Source of the DNA: Marsupella aquatica
Taxonomy: Eukaryota > Marchantiophyta
Assembly: GCA_973895155.1 (NCBI GenBank)
Contig: OZ316899.1
Location: 15,686,001-15,750,000 of the forward strand
Length of the DNA stretch: 64,000 bases
Direction of reading: 5' to 3'
The number at the start of each line of letters is the position of its first letter. The stretch's first letter is position 1. A model generated the notes under the pieces. The model searched no databases and was not told the origin of the DNA. It saw only the letters and a program-made list of their open reading frames with translations. This document shows positions 20,455 to 31,222 of the stretch, in pieces. Made by a program: the position numbers and the translations under genes.

Positions 20455-22090
20455 AGCGTATGGAGAGGCTCTACGCGATAGATGGCAGGGTAGGCAGAGT
20501 TGGTGCGAGGGAGTACGGGAAGATGGCCGTAGTGCTATCCTGGCTCCCGAAGCAGTGACGTTTGAAGAATGGTGCAGGGATTGATTTACTTTGTATTTTC
20601 ATGGCACGACTGTCTTTTTTGGGCATTCGGGGCAAGAAGAACACGAAACTAGGGTAAACCCTAAACCGTAAACGGTAAACCCTGAACCAGAAACGGTCAA
20701 CCCCAAACCGTAAATGTGAGTTGGCATTTGGAGGATGATAGGATTGTAGTTGATCCCTTGGTGTATTGGGGGCCGTGGGAGGGAGCCACGAGGAACAACA
20801 CAAGGGTAAGGGAACCCTAAAATAAACCCTAAATGATGGGGAGGGAGGGTGGGCAGAGTTGATGCGAGGGGAGTATGGGAAGAAGGCCGCAGTGCTATCC
20901 GGGCTCCTGAAGTAGTGACGTTTGAAGAATAGTGCGGGGATTGATTTACTTTGTATTTTCATGGCACGACTGTCTTTTTCGGGCGTTCGGGGCAAGAAGA
21001 ACACGAAACTAGGGTAAACCCTAAACCATAAACCCTAAACCAAAAACGGTCAACCCCGAACCATAAACGTGAGTTGGCATTTGGAGGATGATAGGATTGT
21101 AGTTGATCCCTTGGTGTATTGGGGGCCATGGGAGGGAGCCACGAGGAACAACACAAGGGTAAGGGAACCCTAAAATAAACCCTAAATGACGGGGAGGGAG
21201 GGTGGGCAGAGTTGATGCAAGGGGAGTATGGGAAGAAGGCCGCAGTGCTATCCGGGCTCCCGAAGCAGTGACGTTTGAAGAATGGTGCGGGGATTGATTT
21301 ACTATGTATTTTCATGGCATGACTCTCTTTTTTGGGCGTTCGGGGCAAGAAGAACACGAAACTAGGGTAAACCCTAAACCGTAAACCCTAAACCAGAAAC
21401 GGTCAACCCCGAACCGTAAACGTGAGTTGGCATTTGGAGGATGATAGGATTGTAGTTGATCCCTTGGTGTATTGGGGGCTGTGGAAGGGAGCCACAAGGA
21501 ACAACACAAGGGTAAGGGAACCCTAAAATAAACCCTAAATGACGGGGAGGGAGGGTGGGCAGAGTTGATGCGAGGGGAGTATGGGAAGAAGGCCATAGTG
21601 CTATCCGGGCTCCCGAAGTAGTGACGTTTGAAGAATGGTGCGGGGATTGATTTACTTTGTATTTTCATGGCACGACTGTCTTTTTCGGGCGTTCGGGGCA
21701 AGAAGAACACGAAACTAGGGTAAACCCTAAACCGTAAACGGTAAACCCTGAACCGTAAACGTGCGTTGGCATTTGGAGGATGACAGGATTGTAGTTGATC
21801 CCTTGGTGTATAGGGGGCCGTGGGAGGGAGCCACGAGGAACAGCGCAAGGGTAAGGGAACCCTAAAATAAACCCTAAATGACGGGGAGGGAGGGTGGGTA
21901 AAGTTGATGCGAGGGGAGTATGGGAAGAAGGCCGCAGTGCTATCCGGGCTTCCAAAGCAGTGAGTTTTGAAGAATGTCGCGGGGATCGACTTGCTTTGTA
22001 ATGTTGGTTCCTTTGTATTTTCATGGCGGGACGGTCTTTTTCGGGCACTCGTGGCAAAAAGACCAATGAAAAAGACCGCAAAGACCGGGC
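20455..22090. repeat. Satellite array B, five units of about 340-360 bp
   Basis: This is the same family as array A. The landmark AAGAAT recurs at 20565, 20925, 21278, 21631 and 21970. Units contain CCCTAAACCGTAAACGG-type telomere-like blocks. The final unit ends in the same diverged tail (AAAGACCGCAAAGACCGGGC) as array A, suggesting that each array ends at an equivalent point. Confidence 0.9.
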
Positions 22091-22155
22091 ATTGCGATCG
22101 TTGGCCTGCACAAAAATGTATATAGGGGTATTTTGGCTTTGATGATTGGGGTATT

Positions 22156-22350
22156 TTGATGTTGAGATTTGCCGCAGCCAGGAGTCGATACCGGTGGTAT
22201 TTTTGCTTGGATGTTTGGGGTACCGTGAGGCGATCAATTCACCACCCTGTGCAGATGATGAACGCTGTGGACCGAGGAGGGGCATGTCGAGGGACCATCA
22301 ACGTTGTCATGCAAGGAGTCGACCATCATCATGGAGGGATGACTACCTCG
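22156..22350 (+). pseudogene. Left part of an ORF interrupted by the 11.3-kb transposon
   Basis: The open frame contains TINVVMQGVDHHHGGMTTS and runs into the target-site duplication. If the transposon and one target copy are taken out, it joins in the same phase to TPGSNVELVPKDEDISDG starting at 33651. No family is recognised, and an in-frame join could be chance. The frame starts just after satellite array B. Confidence 0.3.
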
Positions 22351-22430
22351 GGGGAATTTACAAACGACAGCAAACAGATAACAGTAACAGGAAACAGATT
22401 CTGGTACCAGTTAAAAGGAGCTGTTACCAG
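22351..22430 (+). repeat. Left terminal inverted repeat and subterminal motifs
   Basis: GGGGAATTTACAAACGACAG is followed by AAACAG units. The 10-mers ACAGTAACAG, CTGGTACCAG and CTGTTACCAG lie at 22381, 22401 and 22421, exactly 20 bp apart. The terminus matches the fragment at 60711 (GGGGTATTTACAAACGACAG) with one mismatch. Confidence 0.8.
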
Positions 22431-22788
22431 TGAACAGTGTTTGGATGGTCGTGAACAGTGATCTTAAAAAAAGGTCTCAAAATCTCCATTTGAAAGTACA
22501 AGAATAGAAAACAAAACCACCAAACCCTCGTGATAAATAAAAGAACAACACGGGAACAATTTTTTGAAACATAAAAGACGGTTGCCAATTGAGATACACA
22601 AAATCCAAGACAAATACAAGTAGAAAAGAAAGGCCGGAAAAAACATTCGCATATATTATCGCAAAATAGAAAACGCGCTCGGCTTAAGTGATACAAAATG
22701 CAGTTATCAACATCAACAATCTGGCCTAAAAATCCCATCCATGAAGTCACGGTCGACACCGTCGAAGGTTTTCGACTAATACATGAAC

Positions 22789-22801
22789 AGCGCTCGGCGC
22801 T
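22789..22801. repeat. Palindrome copy 1, AGCGCTCGGCGCT
   Basis: One C-to-T change from the AGCGCCNGGCGCT consensus, centre base C. It is followed by AGCCAAAA, as is copy 2. It lies between the left terminus and the unknown ORF. Confidence 0.9.
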
Positions 22802-22911
22802 AGCCAAAAACTAACTAGAAAACTAGTCGTTTCTTGGAGACAAGATGCGTCCAAACCCAGACAACATAGTCAAGATCCATTCCCTCCCACAAAATCCGTT
22901 GTCGTTTCAAT

Positions 22912-22924
22912 AGCGCCCGGCGCT
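22912..22924. repeat. Palindrome copy 2, AGCGCCCGGCGCT
   Basis: Perfect arms, centre C, 3' of the unknown ORF at 23060-23521. Confidence 0.95.
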
Positions 22925-23013
22925 AGCCAAAACCTAAATAGTAGAAAACCGGGAAAACCCTAACACCAGAGCTGAGGTCGACTTCAATGCCACAAAATCC
23001 AGAAAACTTTAGC

Positions 23014-23026
23014 AGCGCCCGGCGCT
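23014..23026. repeat. Palindrome copy 3, AGCGCCCGGCGCT
   Basis: Perfect arms, centre C, 34 bp past the stop of the unknown ORF. Confidence 0.95.
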
Positions 23027-23059
23027 AGCTTAAAGCGATCAGCAAAACAAAATTTCCAT

Positions 23060-23521
23060 CTAGCTTTCTGAGTTGCAATCATCATCCACTCTTGCTGCTT
23101 CTCTCCGCCGATCTTTCTTGAAGCCGAGACCACGCAAACGAACGTATCCCTCTGAAGGTCCTCGACGAACAGCCCTCGTAAAATGTTCATTAGGAATATT
23201 ACTATCCTTAAAATCAACTCGCCCAAACATTTCTTGTACTCTTCGATCGATTGGGAGTACCCCATCAACAAGAACTCCCGAGTGAGACGAAAACCGACTA
23301 GAGAACAGAGGCATAGGGGAATCGACAATCCAAGCGATGTTCTTCTCTCCAGGACTAATAGCCTCATCATACGGGAGAGCATGACGGTTCCAAAAAGTGG
23401 AAGTTTCAGTTTCTTCAGTCTCCATCCGCGATTCAAAAGAGCTGAAATGGCTCTCTTCCGGACGCACACGAGAAGGACGAAAAGCTGCCTCCCAATCCAT
23501 TGGCTCATACTGACTCGCCAT
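23060..23521 (-). CDS. Unknown 153-residue ORF inside the 11.3-kb transposon
   Basis: An ATG-started frame encodes a mixed-charge soluble protein with no membrane segment or signal peptide. The start (MASQYEPMDWEAAFRPSR) is acidic and aromatic. The middle contains NRHALPYDEA and a hydrophobic patch, and the C-terminus is basic (FKKDRRREAAR) followed by DDD. I recognise no family. It is on the same strand as, and about 600 bp downstream of, the methyltransferase-like gene, with palindromes on both sides. It could be a complete small gene or the first exon of a larger one, since the frame overlapping its 3' end stays open to 22984. It is the only element gene without an obvious break. Confidence 0.45.
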   Translation of the reverse strand: MASQYEPMDWEAAFRPSRVRPEESHFSSFESRMETEETETSTFWNRHALPYDEAISPGEKNIAWIVDSPMPLFSSRFSSHSGVLVDGVLPIDRRVQEMFGRVDFKDSNIPNEHFTRAVRRGPSEGYVRLRGLGFKKDRRREAARVDDDCNSES

Positions 23522-23964
23522 GTTCCAAAGATCCCGATCTAATATGTAACCTCTCCTCCCGTAAGAACGTCATCCGCGAGTGCTATAGCCGACAAAGGTC
23601 AAAGAAAGGTCCGCGAAGACTAAGACGCCAGATAAAGGTCCGCGTACACTACCATTCCGAAATGACCATCAAACTATCATCGTCCCGTTCTATTGCCTCC
23701 CAAAACTATCTTCGCCTTGGTAACAGGTATCGTCCCGTTCTCTCGCCCTGCTCTAACGTCCCGTTCTATCATCTTCCCGAAACTATCGTCGTCCTCAACT
23801 ATCGACGTCCCCAACTCTTGTCGTCCCGAACAAACCTAAACGGAAACTATAGTCGTCCCTTCCGCCCGGTCCCTAAACTATGGTCCCCAACGGTTTTCCG
23901 ACGACTGACTAAAGAACACAATCTGACGACTGACTAAACGGCCATTTAGAGATTCCATTTGGCG

Positions 23965-23977
23965 AGCGCCAGGCGCT
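23965..23977. repeat. Palindrome copy 4, AGCGCCAGGCGCT
   Basis: Perfect arms, centre A, intergenic. Confidence 0.95.
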
Positions 23978-24069
23978 TGTAAAGAACAGAAGTCAAAAGT
24001 AATCAACAAGTAGAGAGAATCAACAATTTCAAAGGACCCTCAACAGAGGGAAATAATACACTTGTTACA

Positions 24070-24082
24070 AGCGCCGAGCGCT
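24070..24082. repeat. Palindrome copy 5, AGCGCCGAGCGCT
   Basis: One G-to-A change in the right arm, centre G, 35 bp past the methyltransferase-like gene's stop. Confidence 0.9.
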
Positions 24083-24116
24083 GCTAAAAGATTTAGCCTC
24101 AACTACCCACTACTTC

Positions 24117-25787
24117 TCACGGTTCCCAAGATTCTGAGTGGGAACCAGAATCTGTACTCTGGGATCTGTCTGTGGACACAGCCTCATCATCTACGTACTG
24201 GCTGCGGGAGAAGTCATCAACATAAGGATGTTTAATGAACTTTCGGTCAACACCCCTTCGTAACCGAAGACCTTTGTTTTCCCAGCAAAGTGTCCTTGCA
24301 CTTTCTGCTTTCCTTGCGGCTTTCTCTGCATAGGAGGGAAGAACAAACGGTTTTTCCGGTGTTTCTACGTTGTGTCTCGCGATCTTCCTCCGCAGTTTGA
24401 ATCGTCTCCTTGCATTCCACTCTGACCTGATATAACAAAGTCCATTTTGTAAGGCACCTTTCCCCAAAACAACAAAAGAAATGTTATGAATTGACGGGAA
24501 TGGAGAAAGAAGCTTACGAGTTTATGAACATTACTCGAAAGAGTCATCACTATCGGTTTCATCTGCAGCTGCACGACGCTCTCCCTTTTCCTCCTCAGAG
24601 TTTCTTGTACCTTGTTCCTCTCCACCTTCACTCGATTCATCATCAGAATCAAAATTGAGAACCGACCGAAGCTTATCTTTTTTTTTTCTGTCAGCAGTAG
24701 GAACAGGTGGAGGTAACACTGCAATCTCTTTGGGAGACAACAAATCCATGAAAACCTTTGAAGCGGTTTCAATAAATTCTTTCCGGTGTTCTATCCCGAG
24801 TACAAATCGTCCAGAGAAGTCGCCAGCAATGTAAGAGCCTCCAGCCCCAGCAGTCCAATCCATAAAAAAATCACGAGGCCGTGTGACAAGCTCTATAACA
24901 GATTGCATAAAACCCACAGACAGACGAGCATTTCCAGCAAACTCCATTTGCGGGAATGGATCTGATTTGAGCGAAGAGAGTCCGATCAAATTGGTAACCG
25001 AAGGGTCCTCACTGATGGACAGCGGCCGAAATTTGGGGTCTTTGGGAATTTTACATTTCCCATAATTCGGCCAAATATGTCGAGCCTGAGGGTAAACATC
25101 TCTCGGTCTGTCTTTGCCGCATACATCGGGTCAGACATCACAACATTATGCGAGCATATACACTGAAATTTCCTTGACTCCTGACAGGCAGCAATGACTT
25201 GCGACATGGGATCGTACTCCCCATTGTGTAGAATTACAAGGAACCCATCATCTGATAAAAATGGATCCATGGATTTGAAAAAAGATCTCGCCATTGAGTG
25301 ATCTGGAATGTTCCATTTAGGAACCTTCTTATCAATGATAGATGGTTTGAACCCGGTCGGTAGGTAAATGAAGCCGGCATCCACTCCAAACGATCTTACT
25401 TTTCCCCCCCGAACAACTCCCTTCTCTTTAAATCCCAACTTAACGAGGTCTTTTCCCCATTTCTCCACATCACTAACCCACTCGGGCTTCTCCTCCTTGT
25501 TGAACGTCGAGTCAAAAAAATTCAGAAAGGCTTGTCTCAACCATGCAATGGCGAGACACAGTTGTTTTGAAGTTTCCAACTTCACGTTGGAAACCAGAAG
25601 CTATAACACTCTCCCTTAAAGATTGCCCACCTGCGACAGCTCTCTTTTGTTTCTTCCTGGTACTCATGGCGTCGATAGGAACTATAACCTTCCCTTTGTC
25701 GACTGGAGTAATGGGGTCCGATCGAGCTCCCGTGTTTGCCTCGGAAACTTCAGGTGTAGCATCCTTTTTAGTATCTCCCATTCCCAC
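24117..25787 (-). pseudogene. DNA N4/N6-methyltransferase-like protein of the transposon
   Basis: Three frames follow one another. The N-terminal part (25787-25512) is basic (STRKKQKRA). The middle (25585-24986) holds GVDAGFIYLPTGF at the motif IV position, then FFKSMDPFLSDDGFLVILHNGEY, and later VVMSDPMYAAK. The third (24989-24531, with coding potential extending upstream) has FAGNARLSVGFMQSVIELV, then motif I FFMDWTAGAGGSYIAG and GRFVLGIEH. This order (IV, hydrophobic strand, then motif I near the C-terminus) is that of beta-type N4/N6 DNA methyltransferases. The DPPY box is not conserved, so it may be catalytically dead or may use SDPMY; that is inference. Single-base slips near 25560 and 25040 disrupt the frame. 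A basic C-terminal exon (24467-24117) follows a probable intron near 24530. It is co-oriented with the ParB-like gene 190 bp upstream. Confidence 0.6.
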
Positions 25788-25864
25788 CGTATTAGACTTC
25801 CTCCCTCCTAAAATATAACCAGGTCGTAGTTAGAATAAGTACTTTTAAAGTATTGAAAGAAGCT

Positions 25865-25877
25865 AGCGCCTGGCGCT
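25865..25877. repeat. Palindrome copy 6, AGCGCCTGGCGCT
   Basis: Perfect arms, centre T, in the 190-bp gap between the methyltransferase-like and ParB-like genes. Confidence 0.95.
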
Positions 25878-25957
25878 AACCAAATGCAATTCACTTAAGT
25901 CGCAACCGAAGCCTAATAACCAAGAAAGAGAATACCCTCAACAGAATATTTTTTGCC

Positions 25958-25970
25958 AGCGCCTGGCGCT
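25958..25970. repeat. Palindrome copy 7, AGCGCCTGGCGCT
   Basis: Flanked by GCC and GGC, giving a 19-bp perfect palindrome around a central T. It ends 8 bp from the ParB-like gene's stop. Confidence 0.95.
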
Positions 25971-25977
25971 GGCAAAA

Positions 25978-28245
25978 TCATGGATAGCAATACTTACTCT
26001 TCTTTCCAGATTTAGTAGACCCGCTTGGTGCTGCTAGCTCCGCTTTGGCTTTCGCGCGAGGTTTGCGACTCCGGTCCACATGCACAACAGTTGTTTCACA
26101 GATAGTTTGCAAGTTTGTGGCAGACTTGTCTACATCGTCAAGTAGACCCTGCTTCATGTAGGACACAAGTTTTGCTGGTATCTGAGACTTTGAAAGCTTA
26201 TGGAAGGCATCTTTTTCCCTTTGATCAAAAGGAGAATCCCATCTATCTGTATCTAGATACCAGGGGCAGTGAGTTCTCTCCCATTCTGTCATTGGTCTCG
26301 GAGGAAATATGCCCTCCGTGGGGTACATAGAGTACAAATCAGCCAAGGCATCATCTTCACTTATTGAAATCCACTTCATAAAAGCTGCAGGATATGCCCA
26401 GAAGTAATCAGGTTTGGTTACCTCCATGTGCATGTAGAACCTATACACAAACCTCTTCGCTCGCTTCTGGTTTCTCTGGGTGTAATCTTCTTTGTCAGGG
26501 TACTTTGAAGGCCACATAGTGTGAAAGAACTTATTCTTCACGGAATCACCAAATCTCTTGAATTCATTTGTAACAAACTGAACTAGATCATCAAACGAAC
26601 TACAATTCCACTCTTCCAATCTATTTGCGGGCATGGTTTGCTCAACTTCACGTAGACATGAATGTAACATGCCAGCAACAATTCCCTCCACACTATTCCA
26701 AGTGATCCAAGTGTGGCACCACTGTTTGACTGGATCATCGTTAACACTTGCTGGGTGAAAAAACTGTCTCCGCAGCTCAGGATTGCAATGTGCCACAAGT
26801 AAAGTGCTTCGTAACTTTGGGTCTAGAGCAGAAACAGCGGTGAACAATCGTGTGCGGTCCATCGTACATACAACGGTGTCAGGCTTCTTCTCTCTCTTGT
26901 TTCTCTCTGTGACAGCATACATTTCTGCACATGTACTGAGGAAATCTTCAAATTCAGGACTTAATAAGGGCGTAATTTTTGAAGACTTCACTGCCCAATC
27001 TTTGGTTGCATCTTTCATCATGGCCGCATGCCGTTTTGAAATCTCGTCCGCCGACCATGGACTCCCTTGAGCCTCCGCTGCCTCCATGTCGAGTTTGAAT
27101 TGATGCGAGTACGACTTTATCTTATTCTCACAAAGAATGTAAACAAGTGCTTCTTGTGGCATCTTCTTCGTATACCATGACCCCTTCCGAGTTTTCAGCC
27201 GAATGCTTTCAAACTTCTTGAAATTACCCGGGTCAATCAGTTTACTGTAATACTCAAGGTCATCCGCCAGAATTCATTTGATTTTGTCCGCATCCAGGAT
27301 CCAGGAAGGCTCTACAACTGCTTGGCCAAGCCTACACGAACAAACGTTGAGAGTAAGAGTCAATGAAAAACAATTCATGTATAAGCAGCGCCAAGCGCTA
27401 GTAAATACAGCACTCGCAAGATTTAAAGAAAGAACTGGAAATCATGAGAACTTACTGATTCACGGTGTGCATAGCTGCCTCAATTTCAATGAGAGATCCC
27501 TTGTCTCCTTTAAATAAATTGTACAGAGCACACGAGGATGATATTTTGGATTGTCCGGGTTCTCCTCTGTTACAAGCGTCCAGGAGTACAGCCTGTGATT
27601 TCCATCGAATACAGAGAACATCTTATCCTTCAAGACAAGAAAATCCGGGTCAGCCTCGCATTCAGCCTCAAACTTCTCGTTCTCCAATTGCCATATTGGA
27701 TCCCATGAATCACGAATGTCCTGGGTACAGGTCAGAACAATTCCGTTCTCATCCGTTGGCTGCACATAGAAACGCATCCCTATCGAAGAGTTGTAACCCA
27801 TACTACGAAAAGAGTCTTTCAGCTTCTCGATGGAAGAGCTGTCTTTCTGCAGAGTACGAACCACCTCCATGTGAACCAATCGACACAGAGGGATTCGAGG
27901 CGGCTCCTTGTCAAATCCATGAGAATCCTTTCCAAAAGACATGACATGCTTCGAAATGAGATCAGTCTCAGCAAGCGCGCAATCCGCAACATCCTGGATC
28001 GCAATTATGTCTACGTTGTCCATCTTTCTTCGCAAAGGATTTGGACCCAAAACACCACTGACAGAAGTGAGCAGCAACAACTTTGAGGAACGAGTTACAC
28101 GACGTGTATAGACTGAACTAGTAAACGAAGACTGCAAAGATTCAGAATAAGCTCGCTCCTGGTCAGGAACCACACTATACCCTCTGGAAGAAGAGGGGAA
28201 TACCTCCATCGTCTTCCTTCTAGAAGCGTACGAACTATCGTACAA
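25978..28245 (-). pseudogene. ParB/sulfiredoxin-fold-like protein of the transposon, about 710 codons
   Basis: The first exon (28245-27456) has a Ser/Arg-rich N-terminus, then IPLCRLVHMEVVRTL and a helix SIEKLKDSFRSMGY. It ends in the ParB/Srx signature FSVFDGNHRLYSW. An intron with GTAAGT donor and TGTAG acceptor (27455-27332) splits a Gln codon and keeps the frame; it contains palindrome 8. The second exon (27331-25978) is a long region with no recognised domain and a basic tail (RSRKPRAKAKAE). Two lesions are visible: a one-base slip near 27512 and a TGA at 27274-27276 (minus), consistent with CGA to TGA. ParB-fold proteins include CTPase/DNA-binding partition factors and nucleases; I see no HTH like that of bacterial ParB, so the activity is unknown. 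The neighbouring methyltransferase-like gene suggests a joint DNA-targeting role. Confidence 0.6.
27387..27399. repeat. Palindrome copy 8, AGCGCCAAGCGCT, intronic
   Basis: One G-to-A change, centre A, inside the ParB-like gene's intron. Confidence 0.9.
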
Positions 28246-28473
28246 TGAAATTATGGAACTATAATCATCTCTGAACGTGTAATATATTCTAGCGGGAGGA
28301 TGACATAACCTAGAGGAAAGCCATTAGCTCTGATGTTTGGCGGTTTCCAACGTCTGTATACGGAAGGTTTAATTACCAAAATCAAACGGTAGAAGATGCG
28401 TAACACACACGGAAGTCATAAGTTACCGTTGAATGTTACCGTTAAAGACATTTCCTAACATCATATCAATACT

Positions 28474-28486
28474 AGCGCCGGGCGCT
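28474..28486. repeat. Palindrome copy 9, AGCGCCGGGCGCT
   Basis: Perfect arms, centre G. The inverted pairing extends two bases further on each side (CT and AG). Confidence 0.95.
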
Positions 28487-28535
28487 AGCATTAATGATGA
28501 CCATCAAGGTGAACAATTTAGAGTATGCTTATAAT

Positions 28536-28548
28536 AGCGCCCGACGCT
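28536..28548. repeat. Palindrome copy 10, AGCGCCCGACGCT
   Basis: One G-to-A change in the right arm, centre C. Confidence 0.9.
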
Positions 28549-28683
28549 AGTATAAACTGGAAGAAATTTAGAGGTCTTTTTTGAAGGAGCTATGACATAA
28601 ATTTCGGCCTTTCCACCCCCATATTTTATTAAAGTATCCTTCAGTACATTGTTTACGGAGAAATATTTCTCAAATGTAATACT

Positions 28684-28696
28684 AGCGCCCGGCGCT
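28684..28696. repeat. Palindrome copy 11, AGCGCCCGGCGCT
   Basis: Flanked by ACT and AGT, giving a 19-bp palindrome around a central C. Confidence 0.95.
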
Positions 28697-28818
28697 AGTA
28701 TAAATGTTCATTTATCATCCATAATCAATCAAAACCATCCTTTGAAGGCACCATTTATTCCCAATTACCACCTGGTATGTGGTCATAATGTTCATTTTAA
28801 GGGAATTTATTCTATACT

Positions 28819-28831
28819 AGCGCCGGGCGCT
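28819..28831. repeat. Palindrome copy 12, AGCGCCGGGCGCT
   Basis: Flanked by ACT and AGT like copy 11, but with centre G. Confidence 0.95.
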
Positions 28832-28895
28832 AGTTTGGAATGTCGAGATTTCAGTTTGGAATGTCGAGACACATTTTTAGTGGCGTATTTTAGTT

Positions 28896-28908
28896 AGCGC
28901 CAGGCGCT
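28896..28908. repeat. Palindrome copy 13, AGCGCCAGGCGCT
   Basis: Perfect arms, centre A, about 280 bp upstream of the transposase ATG. Confidence 0.95.
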
Positions 28909-31209
28909 ACTAAAATTTGACAATACCTTGTCATATCTTATGGTCTGTTTAAGTAAGGTTGGTGATCTTTTTAGCAATATGTTCGTGTCTGACATCCGGA
29001 CTTCTCGGGGAAAAAATGACAAAAATCATTTATGGTGCCAACGGATCCTCCATCGTCTATGTTTTATGTCGTATACAAACGGATCGGTTAACGTCAAATT
29101 CCCAGGTTCGACAGATATAAGCTGAACAATACCATGAACTTTTCTTCTTTCAAACGCTATAGCCCTCGGTTTTTGTTTTTGTTCACCATGTCTCGGTCTA
29201 TCATTCTTTCTCGATTCGGTTCTGAAGATATTGTGACTATCCCCGTCCCCATGGAAGATACGTACAAGCAAGTCCGGGAGAGGTATCTCTGCGGGAGATT
29301 TGATTTGAAGATGAATGACATTGAGGCCATTGTTCGAGAGCTCGAATCCATTGATGATATCGAGGATGCTGCAACGTTCAATGTCGATGATGGTGAACGG
29401 TTTTGGCATCTCTACGCAGGGATCTCGTACTCGGTTCGTTTAAGACAGCATGCAGGACTGTCCAGTTTCCCGCCGGTTCCATGTGATGTGGTTGAGATTT
29501 CTTCAAGTGAGGATGGAGATCGTACTCTAAGTCCACCGTCGAAGAAGAAAAGCCCGCTCCCTGCTGTCGTGAAAGCTGAGACTCCGGGAAGCTCTAAGCA
29601 GTTGGAGGTCGTGTACCGGCGCAGTGCGATGGATACGTTACTCAAATCAACTGGTCATAGTGAGTTGTCACGGTTCATATCAGCGGGTCATTTCAAGCAT
29701 GAACAAGTGTCCTGTCTGCCAACTAAGTACAATGGTAACGTCGTCGCCCATTGATAAGATGCTCTCTAAAGGCTCTAGGCTTAGGGACATGGATCGTGCC
29801 AAAGATTGTTACATTTGGACACGCATATTTCCAACAATTGCAACTGTTCATCCTAAAAACCTTTGGCAGTTTGGGAAGGTTACCTGTACGGGATTCATTG
29901 AATGCAGGAACAAGTCCTGCGACTATTTCCAAAGGAAGAAGAAGGCAAATGCTAAGGCATGGCAGGGTACTCCAAAGCTCAGTGGTCAGTATGTTGTGGG
30001 ATCTTTCATCGAAGAGGGAGGTGTTGTTTGTCATTACTACGAACAGATTCCTTTTTGTGTGAAGTATTGCCCTGCCCGTTTGTTTTACATGTACCCCCTA
30101 GTATTACTTGATGCGGAAACATGCAGTCATATGTCCCGCCTGGCAATTCATATAGGTGAGCACAACCATCCAGGTAGAAAAACCTTCTATAGGAGTGCGG
30201 AGAAGATAGCTGAGGATCTAATTAAAAAAAAACATGAAGCCAATCCTCTGTCAAAACCGGCAGGGATCTTGAATTCTGCTACAGGGTCCTTAGTGAAATC
30301 TCTCTGCGAACATGTTGACGACATGGTCGATATCGAAGAAACTAAAATATGGAAGTCTCTGATGGTCCTTTCCACTCCGCAGAAGTTTGCATCTCTTTGT
30401 CGGAGCGTTAGGATAGACCAAAAAGGTCGGGGTGAATTAGATTTTCTCTCGCAAATGCAGAGGAGGATTCATGTGTCGTTTCTCCAGAGGTATTTGCTTC
30501 CAGGTCAGGGATGTCAGAACGATAGGCCTCACATCTTTAAAATGACCGTGAAAGGTCACGGTTCCGGTGTGGATCTTTTGAGGTAGATGCAACTGGGTGG
30601 AAGACTCGAAGGAGCCTGGGTAAGTTTCGATGTGATGCAGCGTGTCACCACGGATTGGTTTACTTTCAGCGCACACGTCTACGACCACAATTTCCGTGCA
30701 CTGTGTACAATTTTCACATGCAAGTTGAAAGGTGAAGACACTGAGTCCTTCGAAAAGGCATGGAGAGTGATGATTGAGGTTTGCAAAGAAAATGAACTTC
30801 AGGAGGTTGTCATCCAAGGATTTATGGCCGACAATGCACAAGCTGGATGGAATGCAGTGCGAAATGTTTTTTTTGGTGGACACCCGGACCCGGAGAGGGA
30901 GCGCTCTGATGCATTTCACTTTTATCAATCTTTTCATCGTCATTCCAAGGAAGGAGTACTGGAAGAATGTCAATCGGAGCATCGGAGACTTTGGGAGAAA
31001 CTGAGAAATGCTCCATCATTTGTGGCAGCATACCGGGTGTCCCGAGAGATTGTTGTGTGTTGGCAATCAGGAAATTGTGTCCCCAGAAAGCTGAAGATGC
31101 TGCAAAGCTGGATACTTTGGTGGGTTGTTCGCTGGCGCCAGTGGGGCAATTTTATTCAAGTGGTAAGGCATCCATCTATCTAGACTGTAATGTTCATCAA
31201 CTTCATATT

Positions 31210-31222
31210 AGCGCCAGGCGCT
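31210..31222. repeat. Palindrome copy 14, AGCGCCAGGCGCT, intronic
   Basis: Perfect arms, centre A, 47 bp into the transposase intron. Confidence 0.95.

Larger units (their letters stand above)
23522..24116. other. Intergenic DNA with CGTCCCGTTCT repeats and palindromes 4 and 5
   Basis: Between about 23670 and 23890, CGTCCCGTTCT occurs three times and AACTATCGTCGTCC-like variants about five times, giving a degenerate short-period repeat. A TTGGTAACAG motif at 23717 matches the subterminal 10-mer. No coding signal is seen. It lies upstream of the unknown ORF's ATG, so it may hold a promoter. Confidence 0.5.
28246..29187. promoter_or_regulatory. Divergent promoter region with five palindromes
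   Basis: This 0.94-kb AT-rich gap separates the minus-strand ParB-like start (28245) from the plus-strand transposase ATG (29188). Palindromes 9-13 cluster at 28474-28908, spaced 62, 148, 135 and 77 bp apart. Both genes are likely transcribed outward from here. A duplicated TTTGGAATGTCGAGA lies at about 28834 and 28855. Regulation by an element protein binding the palindromes is plausible but unproven. Confidence 0.5.

Noticed and set aside
16740-21760. A true chromosome end
   Set aside because: CCCTAAA motifs are interrupted, variant and embedded in a long unit, with transposons on both sides; interstitial telomere-like sequence fits better.
16545-22090. Long minus-strand open frames across the satellite that look like a repetitive protein
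   Set aside because: They repeat with the satellite unit, shift frame between units and contain translated telomere-like runs; no conserved domain.
25978-28245. ParB-like protein binding the palindromes as a parS-like partition system
   Set aside because: Kept only as a hypothesis: no HTH DNA-binding domain is visible and the gene is broken, so it is not claimed as a feature.
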